The notes below the pieces were generated by a model. That model was not told where the DNA came from, did not search any database, and saw only the letters and a program-made list of their open reading frames with translations. The position numbers were made by a program, and so were the translations under genes. A stretch of DNA of 64,000 nt, taken from contig WHTM01000014.1 in assembly GCA_009377755.1 (NCBI GenBank), positions 36,354 through 100,353 on the forward strand. The letters run 5' to 3'. Of the stretch, positions 44,915-54,907 are shown in pieces. The number at the start of each line of letters is the position of its first letter. Position 1 is the stretch's first letter. Origin of the DNA: Hyphomicrobiales bacterium (lineage in GTDB: Bacteria > Pseudomonadota > Alphaproteobacteria > Rhizobiales > Xanthobacteraceae).

Positions 44915-46156
44915 ATGCCGCGCACCTTTCACGTCATCGGCGCCGGGTTGGCAGGTCTATCGGCGGCGGTGCGGCTGGCCGGCGCGGGGTATGCCGTGAC
45001 CGTGCACGAGGCGGCGCCGCATGCTGGCGGGCGCTGCCGTTCGTACTACGACCAGACGCTCGGCATGGTGATCGATAACGGCAACCACCTGGTGCTGTCG
45101 GGCAATCGCGCGACGCTCGACTACCTGCGGACGATCGGTTCGGCGGACCGTCTGGTCGGACCGCCCACGGCGGCCGTCGATTTCGTCGATCTCGCAACCG
45201 GCCAACGCTGGACGCTGCGTCCGAACGACGGCCGGCTACCGTGGTGGATTTTCGATGCCGGGCGCCGCATTCCGGGAACCGTTAGCTTCGACTACCTGCC
45301 GGCGGCACGCCTCATGTGGGCGTCGGCGTCGCAGCGGATCGACGCGGTCCTGAGCTGCCGCGGCCGCGTCTACGAGCGGCTGCTGCATCCGTTCCTGCTG
45401 GCGGCGCTCAATACCGAGCCGCCAGCGGCATCAGCAGCGCTTGCCGGCGCCGTAATCCGGGAGACGCTCGCCGCAGGCGGTGCGGCCTGCCGGCCGTTGA
45501 TCGCACGAGACGGCCTGGGGGCGGCGTTGATCGATCCGGCGCTGCGGGTCCTGGAACGGCAGCATGGTACCATTTGTTTCGGGCACCGCCTGCGTGCCGT
45601 CGGAATTGAGGGCGATAGGATCGAAAGCCTCGACTTCGGCGAGGACTCGGTGCCGCTGGGTCCACAGGACGCCGCCGTTCTCGCCGTGCCGCCGCCGGTC
45701 GCGGCCGCCCTCGTTCCCGAACTCTCGGCGCCGACCGAGTTCCGGGCCATCGTCAACGCGCATTTCCGCCTTGCGCCGCCGGCAGATCTCCCGCCTTTGA
45801 TCGGTGTCGTGAACGGCACCGTGGAGTGGATTTTTTCCTTCCCCGACCGCATTTCCGTGACGATCAGCGGCGCCGACCGCCTGCTCGACGCCCCCCGTGA
45901 GGAGCTTGCCGGCCTGATCTGGCGCGAGGTTTCGCAGGTCGCCAAACTCGCCGAACCGATGCCGCCATGGCAGATCGTGCGCGAACGGCGAGCGACCTTC
46001 GCAGCGACGCCGGAGCAGGATGCCCGCCGGCCAGGCCCGCGAACGCCGTGGAAGAACCTCGCCCTGGCCGGGGACTGGACCGCAACGGGCTTGCCCGCGA
46101 CCATCGAAGGTGCCATCCGATCAGGCAACCTGGCGGCGGAAACCATTGCCGTCTAA
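44915..46156 (+). CDS. hpnE: Hydroxysqualene dehydroxylase HpnE
   Basis: 413-residue FAD-dependent enzyme that reduces hydroxysqualene to squalene. The FAD-binding Rossmann motif 'HVIGAGLAGLSAAVRLAGAG' at the start leads to 'VTVHEAAPHAGGRCRSYYDQ' and 'MVIDNGNHLVLSGNRATLDY'. The C-terminal FAD block is 'NLALAGDWTATGLPATIEGA'. Length and motifs fit HpnE. It begins the second hopanoid block, 9 bp before the shc start, and is split from hpnB-C-D by the inserted transporter/dehydrogenase region. Confidence 0.93.
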   Translation: MPRTFHVIGAGLAGLSAAVRLAGAGYAVTVHEAAPHAGGRCRSYYDQTLGMVIDNGNHLVLSGNRATLDYLRTIGSADRLVGPPTAAVDFVDLATGQRWTLRPNDGRLPWWIFDAGRRIPGTVSFDYLPAARLMWASASQRIDAVLSCRGRVYERLLHPFLLAALNTEPPAASAALAGAVIRETLAAGGAACRPLIARDGLGAALIDPALRVLERQHGTICFGHRLRAVGIEGDRIESLDFGEDSVPLGPQDAAVLAVPPPVAAALVPELSAPTEFRAIVNAHFRLAPPADLPPLIGVVNGTVEWIFSFPDRISVTISGADRLLDAPREELAGLIWREVSQVAKLAEPMPPWQIVRERRATFAATPEQDARRPGPRTPWKNLALAGDWTATGLPATIEGAIRSGNLAAETIAV

Positions 46157-46165
46157 TTGCGTATT

Positions 46166-48154
46166 ATGGGAATGAACATCAACACGACGATGCAGCCGCC
46201 GGCCGCCGTGCCGGCGCACGATTCTTCGACCGCCCTCGACACCGGAATCGCTGTCGCCGCCGAGGCGCTGCTGGCGCAGCAGCAGCCCGACGGGCATTGG
46301 GTGTTCGAACTGGAGGCGGACGCGACGATCCCCGCCGAGTACGTGCTGCTGACGCACTACCTCGGCGAGCCGGCCGATCCGATCCTGGAAGCCAAGATCG
46401 GCGCCTATCTGCGGCGCATCCAGGGGGCGCACGGCGGCTGGCCGCTGTTCCATGCCGGCGACTTCGACATGAGCGCCAGCGTGAAGGCCTATTTCGCGCT
46501 GAAGATGATCGGCGACGCGTCCGAGGCCGCACACATGCGCCGCGCCCGCGAGGCGATCCTGGCGCGCGGTGGTGCCGCCGGCAGCAACGTATTCACCCGC
46601 ATCCTGCTCTCGCTCTACGGCATGGTTCCCTGGCGCAGCGTCCCGGTGATGCCGGTGGAGATCATGCTGCTGCCGCGCTGGTTTCCGTTCCATCTGTCGA
46701 AGATTTCCTATTGGGGCCGCACCGTCATCGTGCCGCTGCTGGTGCTGATGGCGCTCAAGCCGCGGGCGCGCAATCCGCGCGGCGTGACCATCGACGAATT
46801 GTTCGTCGAGCCGCCGCAAACGGTCGGCCCGCCCGCCAAGGCGCCGCATCAGCGGCGTGCGTTGTTCTCGCTGTTCCGCGGCATCGATGCTGCTCTGCGC
46901 GCCTTCGAGCCATGGATGCCGCGCTCCTCGCGGCAGCGCGCGATCGATGCGGCGATCGGCTTCGTGAGCGAGCGGCTCAACGGCGAGAGCGGGCTGGGCG
47001 CGATATACCCCGCGATGGCGAACACCGTGATGATGTTCGACGTGCTCGGCTATCGCGAAGACCACCCGCACCGCGCGATCGCCCGCGCCGCGATCGACAA
47101 GCTTTTGATCATCAAGGACGACGAAGCCTATTGCCAGCCGTGCGTCTCGCCGGTCTGGGACACGGCGCTCGCCTGCCATGCATTGCTGGAGACCGGCGGT
47201 GAACGAACGGCGCAGCCCATCGGCAAGGCAAGCGACTGGCTGATGGCGCAGCAGGTCCTCGATGTGGCCGGCGACTGGGCCGAGCGGCGGCCGAATGTGC
47301 GGCCGGGCGGATGGCCATTCCAATATGCCAACCCGCACTATCCCGACATCGATGACACCGCCGTCGTCGTGCTGGCGCTCGACCGCGCCCGCACGAGGTC
47401 AGCGCACCACCGGCATGACGTTGCCATCGATCGCGGCCGCGAATGGATCGTCGGCCTGCAGAGCGCCAACGGCGGCTGGGCCGCGTTCGACGCGGACAAC
47501 ACGCATTACTATCTCGACAACATCCCGTTCGCGGATCACGGCGCCCTGCTCGATCCGCCGACGGAGGATGTCACTGCCCGCTGCGTCTCGATGCTGGCGC
47601 AACTGGGTGAGCGCCCCGACAACAGCACGGCGCAGGCACGTGCCGTCGACTACCTGCGCCGCACCCAGCATCCGGATGGAAGCTGGTACGGCCGCTGGGG
47701 CATGAACACCATCTACGGCACCTGGTCGGTGCTGTGCGCGCTCAACGCCGCCGGCGTCGATCGCGCGGCGCCGGAAGTGCGCCGCGCAGCGGACTGGCTG
47801 GTCGCAATCCAGAACGCGGACGGCGGCTGGGGTGAAGACGGGTCGAGCTACAAGCTCGACTACCGCGGCCACGAGCCGGCGCCGAGCACCGCATCGCAGA
47901 CCGCCTGGGCCCTGCTCGGGCTGATGGCCGTCGGCGAGTCCGACCACCCCGCGGTTGCCCGCGGCGTAGACTATCTCCTGCGCATGCAGGGCGGCGATGG
48001 ATTCTGGGACGAGGCGCATTACACCGCCACCGGGTTTCCGCGGGTGTTCTATCTGCGCTACCACGGCTACGCGAAGTTCTTCCCGCTCTGGGCGCTCGCG
48101 CGCTACCGCAATCTCACGCGCGGCAACCGGCGCACGGTGGATTGCAGCATGTGA
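46166..48154 (+). CDS. shc: Squalene-hopene cyclase
   Basis: 662 residues. Cyclises squalene to hopene/hopanol at the inner membrane. The catalytic acid motif DxDD is in 'YPDIDDTAVVVLALD' near residue 394. Several QW repeats are seen: 'QGAHGGWPLFHAGDFDMS', 'QSANGGWAAFDADNTHYYLD', 'QHPDGSWYGRWGMNTIYGTW', 'QNADGGWGEDGSSYKLDYRG' and 'QGGDGFWDEAHYTATGFPRV'. ATG 46166 or 46172 are plausible starts; a TTG at 46157 is less likely. The stop overlaps the hpnG GTG start by 4 bp. It is also called hpnF. Confidence 0.97.
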   Translation: MGMNINTTMQPPAAVPAHDSSTALDTGIAVAAEALLAQQQPDGHWVFELEADATIPAEYVLLTHYLGEPADPILEAKIGAYLRRIQGAHGGWPLFHAGDFDMSASVKAYFALKMIGDASEAAHMRRAREAILARGGAAGSNVFTRILLSLYGMVPWRSVPVMPVEIMLLPRWFPFHLSKISYWGRTVIVPLLVLMALKPRARNPRGVTIDELFVEPPQTVGPPAKAPHQRRALFSLFRGIDAALRAFEPWMPRSSRQRAIDAAIGFVSERLNGESGLGAIYPAMANTVMMFDVLGYREDHPHRAIARAAIDKLLIIKDDEAYCQPCVSPVWDTALACHALLETGGERTAQPIGKASDWLMAQQVLDVAGDWAERRPNVRPGGWPFQYANPHYPDIDDTAVVVLALDRARTRSAHHRHDVAIDRGREWIVGLQSANGGWAAFDADNTHYYLDNIPFADHGALLDPPTEDVTARCVSMLAQLGERPDNSTAQARAVDYLRRTQHPDGSWYGRWGMNTIYGTWSVLCALNAAGVDRAAPEVRRAADWLVAIQNADGGWGEDGSSYKLDYRGHEPAPSTASQTAWALLGLMAVGESDHPAVARGVDYLLRMQGGDGFWDEAHYTATGFPRVFYLRYHGYAKFFPLWALARYRNLTRGNRRTVDCSM

Positions 48155-48864
48155 TCGAGCACGGCCCCCACAGCCCCCCGCACGTCGTCGCCGTCTGCGG
48201 CCTTGCCATGGAGGCGCGGATTGCGGCTGGGCACGGCATCGTTGTCGTCTGCGCCGGCGACCAGCGGCGGCTCGCGGCGGAGTTGCGCGACGCAACCACG
48301 CCGGCGACCTGCGGCATCGTCAGCTTCGGGATGGCCGGCGGGCTGGCGGTCGGGCTGCGGCCCGGCACCTGCATCGTCGCCCGCGGCGTCCTGGCGCTCG
48401 GCGAGGGCTTCGCCACCGACACCGGATGGGCACGACACATGCTCGCCGCGCTGCCGACGGCTCTCCATGCCGATCTCGCGGCGACAGACCGGCCGATGCA
48501 CCTGCTTTCCGAGAAGCGAAATCTGCATGAACGGACCGGCGCCGTCGCCGTCGACATGGAGTCGCACATCGCCGGACGAATGGCGCGCGAACGGCGGTTG
48601 CCGTTCGCCGCCGTGCGCGTCGTCGTCGATCCTGCCGAGCGGCCGGTGCCCAAGGCGGCGCTCGCCGGTCATCGCGCCGACGGCGCGACCGACGCGCGTG
48701 CGGTCGCGTCGGCGCTGTTGCGGCGCCCACGCGACATTCCCGCGGTCATTCGGCTTGCGTTCGACGCCTGGATTGCTTCGCGCGCGCTATTCCGCTGCCG
48801 GCGGCAGCTTGGCGACCGCTTCGCGTTCGTGAATATCGGTCATCATCCGCTCGACGTGGCGTGA
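48151..48864 (+). CDS. hpnG: Adenosylhopane nucleosidase/phosphorylase HpnG
   Basis: 237 residues from GTG 48151 overlapping the shc stop (GTGA). The nucleoside-phosphorylase-like fold is shown by 'VAVCGLAMEARIAAGHG', 'GIVSFGMAGGLAVGLRPGTC' and 'GAVAVDMESHIAGRMARERR' (purine-site Met-Glu). HpnG releases adenine from adenosylhopane to give ribosylhopane. The last 78 bp overlap the 3' end of hpnH on the opposite strand, so the final residues (from about 'ASRALFRCRRQLGDRF') are coded antisense to hpnH. Confidence 0.92.
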   Translation: MIEHGPHSPPHVVAVCGLAMEARIAAGHGIVVVCAGDQRRLAAELRDATTPATCGIVSFGMAGGLAVGLRPGTCIVARGVLALGEGFATDTGWARHMLAALPTALHADLAATDRPMHLLSEKRNLHERTGAVAVDMESHIAGRMARERRLPFAAVRVVVDPAERPVPKAALAGHRADGATDARAVASALLRRPRDIPAVIRLAFDAWIASRALFRCRRQLGDRFAFVNIGHHPLDVA

Positions 48865-49935
48865 AAAGACATATTGCGCCGGCCGCTGCTGATCGAGCGG
48901 GATGTCCGGCGCCATCGGCCCTTCGGTGCGCACGCCGCGCAAGCTTACCAGCGCAGCCTTCAACGGATTTTTGACCGTGTCCTGCACGGCCGTCGCCTCG
49001 AAGCCCGAGTGCACCATGCAGTCGGCGCATTTTTCGTAGTTGCCGACCCCATAGCCGTCCCAATCGGTCTCTTCCATCAACTCGCGGAACGTCTTCACGT
49101 AGCCTTCGCCGAGCAGGTAGCAGGGCCTTTGCCAGCCGAACACGGTACGCGTGGGATTGCCCCACGGCGTGCAATGATAAGTCTGATTGCCGGCAAGGAA
49201 ATCGAGAAACATCGTCGATTGACTGAACGACCAGTTCTTGCCGCCGCGGCCGCGTTTGAGGATGTCGCGGAACAACTGTTTGGTCTTCGTGCGGTTGAGG
49301 AAGTGTTGCTGGTCAGGCGCGCGTTCGTAGGCATAACCGGGCGACACGGTGATGCCGTCGACGCCGAGCGCCTTGACGGTGTCGAAGAACTTCGCCACCG
49401 GCTCAGCTTCAGCCGTGTTGAACAGCGTGCAATTGATGTTGACGCGGAAGCCGCGCGCCTTCGCCGCTTGGATCGCTTTGACGGCGCGGTCGTAGACGCC
49501 CTCCTGGCAGACCGACTTGTCGTGCATCGCCTTGTCGCCGTCGAGATGCACCGACCAGACGAAGAACGGGCTCGGCTGGTACTGGTTGAGCTTCTTCTCC
49601 ATCAGCAGGGCATTGGTGCAGAGATAGACGAATTTCTTGCGCTCGATGATGCCGCGCACGACCTCCGGCAGCTCGCGGTGCAGCAGCGGCTCGCCGCCCG
49701 CGATCGACACCACCGGCGCGCCGCACTCGTCGACCGCCTGCAGACAGTCCGCGACCGACAGGCGCTGATTCAGGATCTTGTCCGGATAGTCAATCTTGCC
49801 GCAGCCCGCGCAGGCGAGATTGCAGCGGAACAGCGGCTCGAGCATCAGCACGAGCGGATAGCGCTTGCGCCGCTTGAGATGCTGCCGGACCACGTAGCCA
49901 CCGACATAGGCGATTTGCCGCAGAGGAATTCCCAA
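48787..49935 (-). CDS. hpnH: Adenosyl-hopene transferase HpnH (radical SAM)
   Basis: 382 residues. HpnH attaches the 5'-deoxyadenosyl group to diploptene. The Fe-S motif is in 'LEPLFRCNLACAGCGKIDYP' (CxxxCxxC) near 37. 'VVSIAGGEPLLHRELPEVVR' and 'VWSVHLDGDKAMHDKSVCQE' follow, and the C-terminal DUF3463 region carries cysteines in 'NYEKCADCMVHSGFEATAV'. The start is a TTG at 49935 with GGGAG upstream, 2 bp after the ispH stop; no ATG fits the conserved N-terminus 'GIPLRQIAYVGGYVVRQHLK'. It converges on and overlaps hpnG. Confidence 0.94.
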   Translation of the reverse strand: MGIPLRQIAYVGGYVVRQHLKRRKRYPLVLMLEPLFRCNLACAGCGKIDYPDKILNQRLSVADCLQAVDECGAPVVSIAGGEPLLHRELPEVVRGIIERKKFVYLCTNALLMEKKLNQYQPSPFFVWSVHLDGDKAMHDKSVCQEGVYDRAVKAIQAAKARGFRVNINCTLFNTAEAEPVAKFFDTVKALGVDGITVSPGYAYERAPDQQHFLNRTKTKQLFRDILKRGRGGKNWSFSQSTMFLDFLAGNQTYHCTPWGNPTRTVFGWQRPCYLLGEGYVKTFRELMEETDWDGYGVGNYEKCADCMVHSGFEATAVQDTVKNPLKAALVSLRGVRTEGPMAPDIPLDQQRPAQYVFSRHVERMMTDIHEREAVAKLPPAAE

Positions 49936-49937
49936 CT

Positions 49938-50894
49938 TCAGCTCCCGATTCCGACGGTTTCCCTGCCCTGCACGCCGGCCAGTTCGGCCGGCAGGCGGAA
50001 CTCGATATGCTCTTCCCGGCCCGACAAGGTCGAGACCTCGACCGGGCCCAGACGGCGCAGAGCGCCGATGACATCCTCGACCAGCACCTCCGGCGCGGAC
50101 GCCCCCGCGGTGATGCCGACGGTGCGGGCGTCCTTCACCCAATCCGCCTGCAGCTCGCTGCCGTCGGCGATGAGATAGCTCGGCACGCCCGCCTCCGCCC
50201 CGATTTCGCGCAACCGGTTGGAGTTCGAGCTGTTCTTTGCACCGACCACCAGGATGACGTCCACCAGCGCGCTCAGGTCCCGGACGGCCGACTGGCGATT
50301 CTGTGTCGCATAGCAGATATCGCGGGTTTCCGGCCCGACTATGTTGGTAAAGCGGCGCTGCAATGCGGCGATGATGCCGCGGGTGTCGTCGACGCTCAGG
50401 GTGGTCTGAGTCACGTAGGCGACCGGCGTATCTGCCGGAATCGACAACGTTTTGACGTCATTCTCGCTCTGCACCAGCACGACCGGCCCGGGGATCTGGC
50501 CCATGGTCCCCTCGACCTCCGGGTGTCCGGCATGGCCGACCAGAATCAGCACGCGTCCCTGCGCGACGTAGCGCTTCCCCTGGTTGTGGACCTTGGTGAC
50601 CAGCGGGCAGGTCGCATTGAGCACCGGCAATCCGCGCGACCCCGCCTCGTCCTCGACCGACCGCGCCACGCCGTGGGCGCTGAAGATGGTGACCGCGTTG
50701 TCGGGAACCTCCGACAGGTCCTCGACAAAATGCGCGCCTTTGGCCTTCAGGCTTTCCACGACATGTTTGTTGTGCACGATTTCGTGACGCACATAGACCG
50801 GCGGCCCGTATTTCTTCAAGGCGCGCTCGACGATTTCGATGGCGCGCACGACGCCGGCGCAGAACCCGCGAGGCTGAGCGAGAATTACCTTCAT
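49938..50894 (-). CDS. ispH: 4-hydroxy-3-methylbut-2-enyl diphosphate reductase IspH
   Basis: 318 residues. Last step of the MEP pathway, giving IPP and DMAPP. The three Fe-S cysteines are in '[14 protein letters not shown]' (C12), '[14 protein letters not shown]' (about 96) and '[13 protein letters not shown]' (about 197). Active-site residues are in '[17 protein letters not shown]' and '[11 protein letters not shown]'. It is translated just before hpnH, so supply of isoprenoid units is coupled to the side-chain enzyme. Confidence 0.96.
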   Translation of the reverse strand: MKVILAQPRGFCAGVVRAIEIVERALKKYGPPVYVRHEIVHNKHVVESLKAKGAHFVEDLSEVPDNAVTIFSAHGVARSVEDEAGSRGLPVLNATCPLVTKVHNQGKRYVAQGRVLILVGHAGHPEVEGTMGQIPGPVVLVQSENDVKTLSIPADTPVAYVTQTTLSVDDTRGIIAALQRRFTNIVGPETRDICYATQNRQSAVRDLSALVDVILVVGAKNSSNSNRLREIGAEAGVPSYLIADGSELQADWVKDARTVGITAGASAPEVLVEDVIGALRRLGPVEVSTLSGREEHIEFRLPAELAGVQGRETVGIGS

Positions 50895-51081
50895 GCAAGA
50901 CCCATCTTTGGCGTCGTTCTAAACGGAGCGGAGCCGCGCAAGCGGTCTAGCGCCGCCGATTTGAAATTCCTGCACCATATGGCGTGTTTTTCCCGACGGC
51001 GGTAGACCAGCGGGGACATTGACCGACAAATGGTAACACTTTCCCGGACAGGGCGAATCAGGTTGGACAGCAAGGCGAACC

Positions 51082-53676
51082 ATGTTGAAAACGACGATTC
51101 AGTCCATTGTCGACGTCTGCACCCGCCGTCCGTGGCCGGTCATCGTCGCCACGCTGATCCTGACGCTACTGTCGGGCATCTATGCAGCGCGGAACTTTGC
51201 CATCAACACCGACATCAACACGTTGATTTCCCCTGACCTGCCCTGGCGCCAGCGGGAGCTGGCCTTGGAGAAGGCTTTTCCCGAGCGCGCCGAGCTAATT
51301 CTCGTGGTGGTTGACGCCCCGACGCCGGAACTGGTCCAGGCGGCAAGCCGAGCCCTCGCCGAGCGCCTGAAGGGCCAGACGGCGCTGATACGCGCGGTCC
51401 GCGAGTCCGCAGGCAGCGAATTCTTCCGCAGAAACGGACTCCTGTTCCTGCCACCTAAGGAGGTCGGGCGGACAACAGGGGGGCTCGCGGCCGCCGAGCC
51501 GTTCGTCGCGGCGCTGGCGCGCGATCCGTCGTTGCGCGGCCTTTCGGAAGCGCTGTCCCTCGGGCTGGCCGGTGCCCAGATGGGCCAGGGCTCGCTCAGC
51601 GACATGACCCGGCCGCTGACCATGGCGGCGGACACGGTCGAGGGCGCGCTCGCCAGGCGGCCGGCGCCGTTCTCCTGGCAGGTGCTGCTGAATGGGCGTC
51701 CTGCAGCGCCCGGGGAGCTGCGCCGCTTCATCGAGGTCTGGCCGGTTCTCGACTTCAATGCGCTGGAGCCGGGCAAGGCCGCGACCGATGCTATCCGTCG
51801 CGCGGCGGCCGACCTGCAACTGGCGCAGGAATTCGGCGCCCGGTTGCGCCTGACCGGCCCCGTGCCGATCGCCGACGAGGAATTCGCCACGTTGAAGGAC
51901 GGCGCGCTAGTCAACGGCATCGCCACCCTGATCATCGTCCTGGCGATCCTCTGGCTGGCGCTGCGCTCGCCGAAGATCATCGTTGCCGTTTCGCTCAACC
52001 TCCTCGCCGGCCTCGCGATCACCGCTGCGCTTGGCCTGATGATGGTCGGCGCCCTCAATCCGATCTCGGTCGCATTCGCGGTGCTGTTCATCGGTCTCGG
52101 CGTCGACTTCGGAATCCAGTTCAGCGTCCGGTATCGCACCGAGCGCTACGCTCACGACGACTTGCGGGCAGCCCTTCGGCAGGGAGCCGGCCAGGTCGGC
52201 GCCCCGCTGACGCTTGCCGCGGTGGCAACCGCGGCGGGATTCCTGTCGTTCCTGCCGACCGACTACCGCGGCGTGTCCGAGCTCGGGCAGATCGCCGGCG
52301 CCGGCATGCTCATCGCCTTCATCAGCAGCATCACGGTTTTGCCGGCGCTGCTGACGGTGCTCAACCCGCCGGGCGAACGCGCACCGCTGGGCTATGCCAC
52401 GCTGGCGCCGGTCGACCGATTCCTGCGGCGGCGGCGCATGGCGATCGTCGCCGCTACGGTCGCGGTCGCGGTCGCCGGATTGCCGCTGCTCATGTATCTG
52501 CGGTTCGACTTCAACCCGCTCAATCTGCGCAGCCCGAACGTGGAGTCGGTGGCGACGTTTCTCGAACTGCGCAACGATCCGCAGATCGGCGCGAGTTCGA
52601 TCACGGTGATGGCGACGTCGATGGAGAGCGCGCGCACCATCGCCGAGCGGCTGGAGCGCCTCCCCGAGGTCGCCAGCACCAGGACGCTGGCGAGTTTTGT
52701 TCCCGGCGATCAGCCGCGGAAGCTCGAAATGATCGCCCGCGCCAGGGCGGCCCTTGGCGACGCCTTGAGCACCACACCGGCCGCGCCGCCGTCCGACGCC
52801 GGGACCGTCTCCTCCCTGACGCAGACCGCGGCGGCCCTGGAGAATGCCGCATCCGATGCAGCCGATGGCCCAGGTCCACAGGCGGCGCGGCGCCTCGCGG
52901 CCGCAATGATACAGCTTGCCCGCGCCGAGCCGGCGGTTCGCGAGCGCGCCCAGGCAGCATTCGTGACGCCGTTGAGGATCGCGCTCGCCGACCTCCGCGA
53001 TCTGTTGCAGGCACAGCCGGTGACGCTTGCGGGTTTGCCGGAAGATCTGGTGCGGGCATGGACCACGGCGGATGGCCGGACCCGCGTCGAAGTGCTTCCG
53101 AAAGGCGACCCCAACGACAATGAGGTTCTGCGCCAATTCGCCCGCGCGGTGCTCGCGGTCGAGCCCACCGCGATCGGCGGCCCGATCTCGATTCTCGAGT
53201 CCGGGAATACGGTCGTGCGCGCGTTCATCGAGGCCGGCCTGCTGGCGCTGGTCGTGATCACGATCCTGTTGTGGATCGTGCTGCGGCGGCTGGGCGACGT
53301 GGCGCTGACGCTCGTGCCGCTGCTGCTCGCCGGCGTCGTGACGCTGGAAGTCTGCGTGCTGATCGGTCTGCAGCTCAATTTCGCCAACATCATCGCGCTG
53401 CCGCTGCTGCTCGGCATCGGCGTCGCCTTCATGATCTACTACACCATGGCGTGGCGCTCCGGGCAGACGGACCTGCTGCAATCGCCCCTCACCCGCGCGG
53501 TGATCTGGAGCGGGCTGACGACGGCGACGGCCTTCGGCAGCTTGTGGCTGTCGAACCACCCCGGCACGTCGAGCATGGGCAAGCTGTTGGCGCTGTCGCT
53601 GGTGGCGACGCTCTGCGCGGCTGTGCTATTTCAGCCCGCCCTTATGGGGACGCCGCGCAGCGATACCAAAGCGTAG
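51082..53676 (+). CDS. hpnN: Hopanoid transporter HpnN (RND superfamily)
   Basis: 864 residues, the standard length. Twelve membrane segments in two halves with large periplasmic loops: first helix 'WPVIVATLILTLLSGIYAAR', then 'GIATLIIVLAILWLALRSPK', 'ISVAFAVLFIGLGVDFGIQF' and 'IALPLLLGIGVAFMIYYTMA'. HpnN moves hopanoids to the outer membrane in Rhodopseudomonas relatives. It is divergent from ispH. The C-terminal 50 codons have a diverged second copy at 55926-56105, beyond two inserted genes. Confidence 0.94.
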   Translation: MLKTTIQSIVDVCTRRPWPVIVATLILTLLSGIYAARNFAINTDINTLISPDLPWRQRELALEKAFPERAELILVVVDAPTPELVQAASRALAERLKGQTALIRAVRESAGSEFFRRNGLLFLPPKEVGRTTGGLAAAEPFVAALARDPSLRGLSEALSLGLAGAQMGQGSLSDMTRPLTMAADTVEGALARRPAPFSWQVLLNGRPAAPGELRRFIEVWPVLDFNALEPGKAATDAIRRAAADLQLAQEFGARLRLTGPVPIADEEFATLKDGALVNGIATLIIVLAILWLALRSPKIIVAVSLNLLAGLAITAALGLMMVGALNPISVAFAVLFIGLGVDFGIQFSVRYRTERYAHDDLRAALRQGAGQVGAPLTLAAVATAAGFLSFLPTDYRGVSELGQIAGAGMLIAFISSITVLPALLTVLNPPGERAPLGYATLAPVDRFLRRRRMAIVAATVAVAVAGLPLLMYLRFDFNPLNLRSPNVESVATFLELRNDPQIGASSITVMATSMESARTIAERLERLPEVASTRTLASFVPGDQPRKLEMIARARAALGDALSTTPAAPPSDAGTVSSLTQTAAALENAASDAADGPGPQAARRLAAAMIQLARAEPAVRERAQAAFVTPLRIALADLRDLLQAQPVTLAGLPEDLVRAWTTADGRTRVEVLPKGDPNDNEVLRQFARAVLAVEPTAIGGPISILESGNTVVRAFIEAGLLALVVITILLWIVLRRLGDVALTLVPLLLAGVVTLEVCVLIGLQLNFANIIALPLLLGIGVAFMIYYTMAWRSGQTDLLQSPLTRAVIWSGLTTATAFGSLWLSNHPGTSSMGKLLALSLVATLCAAVLFQPALMGTPRSDTKA

Positions 53677-53892
53677 GCAAAGAACCGGGGGCCGAGAGCG
53701 CCAATAGGCGACATCAAGAATACTGGACGCCGCCAATTGGCAGAATCTCTCCTGGTAACGACGAAACGGCGCGGGAATTGGCACCCCGCCCAACGATGAA
53801 TTGATGGCGAAGTCGCCAATACACGCTTTGACCGGTTGATCCGGCGCGTCAATATGAACTCTTACACAAGAGCTCAGTTGGGGGAAACAGCC

Positions 53893-54873
53893 ATGATCAA
53901 CATAGTCCGTGGGCCGACGATCGCCGTCATCGTAGCTGTCGGTCTTTTGTTGCCGCAGGCGTTACACGCGCGAGACTATCCCGCCCGACCGGTCACGATC
54001 ATCGTGCCCACCACTGCGGGTGGCGGAACGGACATTATCGCGCGGTTGATCGGCGATCAGCTCTCGAAGCAGCTCGGTCAGCCCTTCGTCGTTGAGAATC
54101 GTCCGGGAGCGGGATTGGTCATAGGTACGGTGGCGGCGGCCAAGGCGACCGCCGATGGCTACACCCTCCTGGCCGGCCTTAATGGAAACATGGCGATGAG
54201 CCCGAGCCTGTTCAGCAAGCTTCCCTACGACCCGATAAACGACTTCACACCCGTCGCAATGCTTGCCGAATATCCGTTCCTCGTGGTGGTGAGCAACGAC
54301 CTGCCTGTGAGGTCGATCAAGGACCTGATCGCACTTGCAAAGTCGAAGCCTGGCCAGATCAACTACGCCTCCGCCGGGAATGGTACCGGACAACACCTGG
54401 CTACCGAGCTGTTCAAGATCATGACCGAAACCAACTTGTCGCATGTGCCGTATCGCGGCGCGCAGCCGGCCTACCTCGATGTCATATCTGGGCGTGTGCC
54501 AGTGTTCCTCGACAATATGTCAGGTGCACTGAGTTTGGTGACGAGCGGCAAGGTTCGCGCGCTTGCCGTTACATCCACGACGCGGTCACAGTTGCTGCCG
54601 GAGTTGCCGACGGTCGCTGAAGCCGGCGTGCCGGGCTACACGTACCACACTTGGTTTGGTCTCTGGGCACCCAAGAAAACGCCCAAACCGATCATCGAAA
54701 CGCTGCACGCCGAGGTGAGGAAAGCGCTCGGCGATCCCACGGTGCGGGAACGGATCGTTGCGACGGCGGGTCAACCGTCGACGATGGCGCTTCCCGACAT
54801 CGAGCCTCTGGTAAAGGCTGAAATCGCGAAATGGTCCGATGTGGTCAAGCGCGCGAACATAACGGTCAAATGA
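53893..54873 (+). CDS. Bug-family (TctC-like) periplasmic binding protein 1
   Basis: 326 residues. Sec signal peptide about 1-26 ('PTIAVIVAVGLLLPQALHA'), then Bug signatures 'DYPARPVTIIVPTTAGGGTD', 'FVVENRPGAGLVIGTVAAAK', 'GYTLLAGLNGNMAMSPSLF' and 'AEAGVPGYTYHTWFGLWAPK'. GGGGGAAAC precedes ATG 53893. The Bug family binds small carboxylates, but orphan Bug genes without tctAB, like this one, are common and often have unknown ligands. With the next gene it forms a block inserted between hpnN and its decayed 3' copy. Codon use looks less GC-extreme than that of the hpn genes. Confidence 0.9.
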   Translation: MINIVRGPTIAVIVAVGLLLPQALHARDYPARPVTIIVPTTAGGGTDIIARLIGDQLSKQLGQPFVVENRPGAGLVIGTVAAAKATADGYTLLAGLNGNMAMSPSLFSKLPYDPINDFTPVAMLAEYPFLVVVSNDLPVRSIKDLIALAKSKPGQINYASAGNGTGQHLATELFKIMTETNLSHVPYRGAQPAYLDVISGRVPVFLDNMSGALSLVTSGKVRALAVTSTTRSQLLPELPTVAEAGVPGYTYHTWFGLWAPKKTPKPIIETLHAEVRKALGDPTVRERIVATAGQPSTMALPDIEPLVKAEIAKWSDVVKRANITVK

Positions 54874-54907
54874 TATGCGAATTTATTGACTCATTTGGGA
54901 GGACGCC

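Noticed and set aside
51907..53559. 550-codon open frame on the minus strand opposite hpnN
   Set aside because: It is an antisense shadow of hpnN, with His/Arg/Gln-rich composition typical of the reverse of high-GC genes, and it has no motif.
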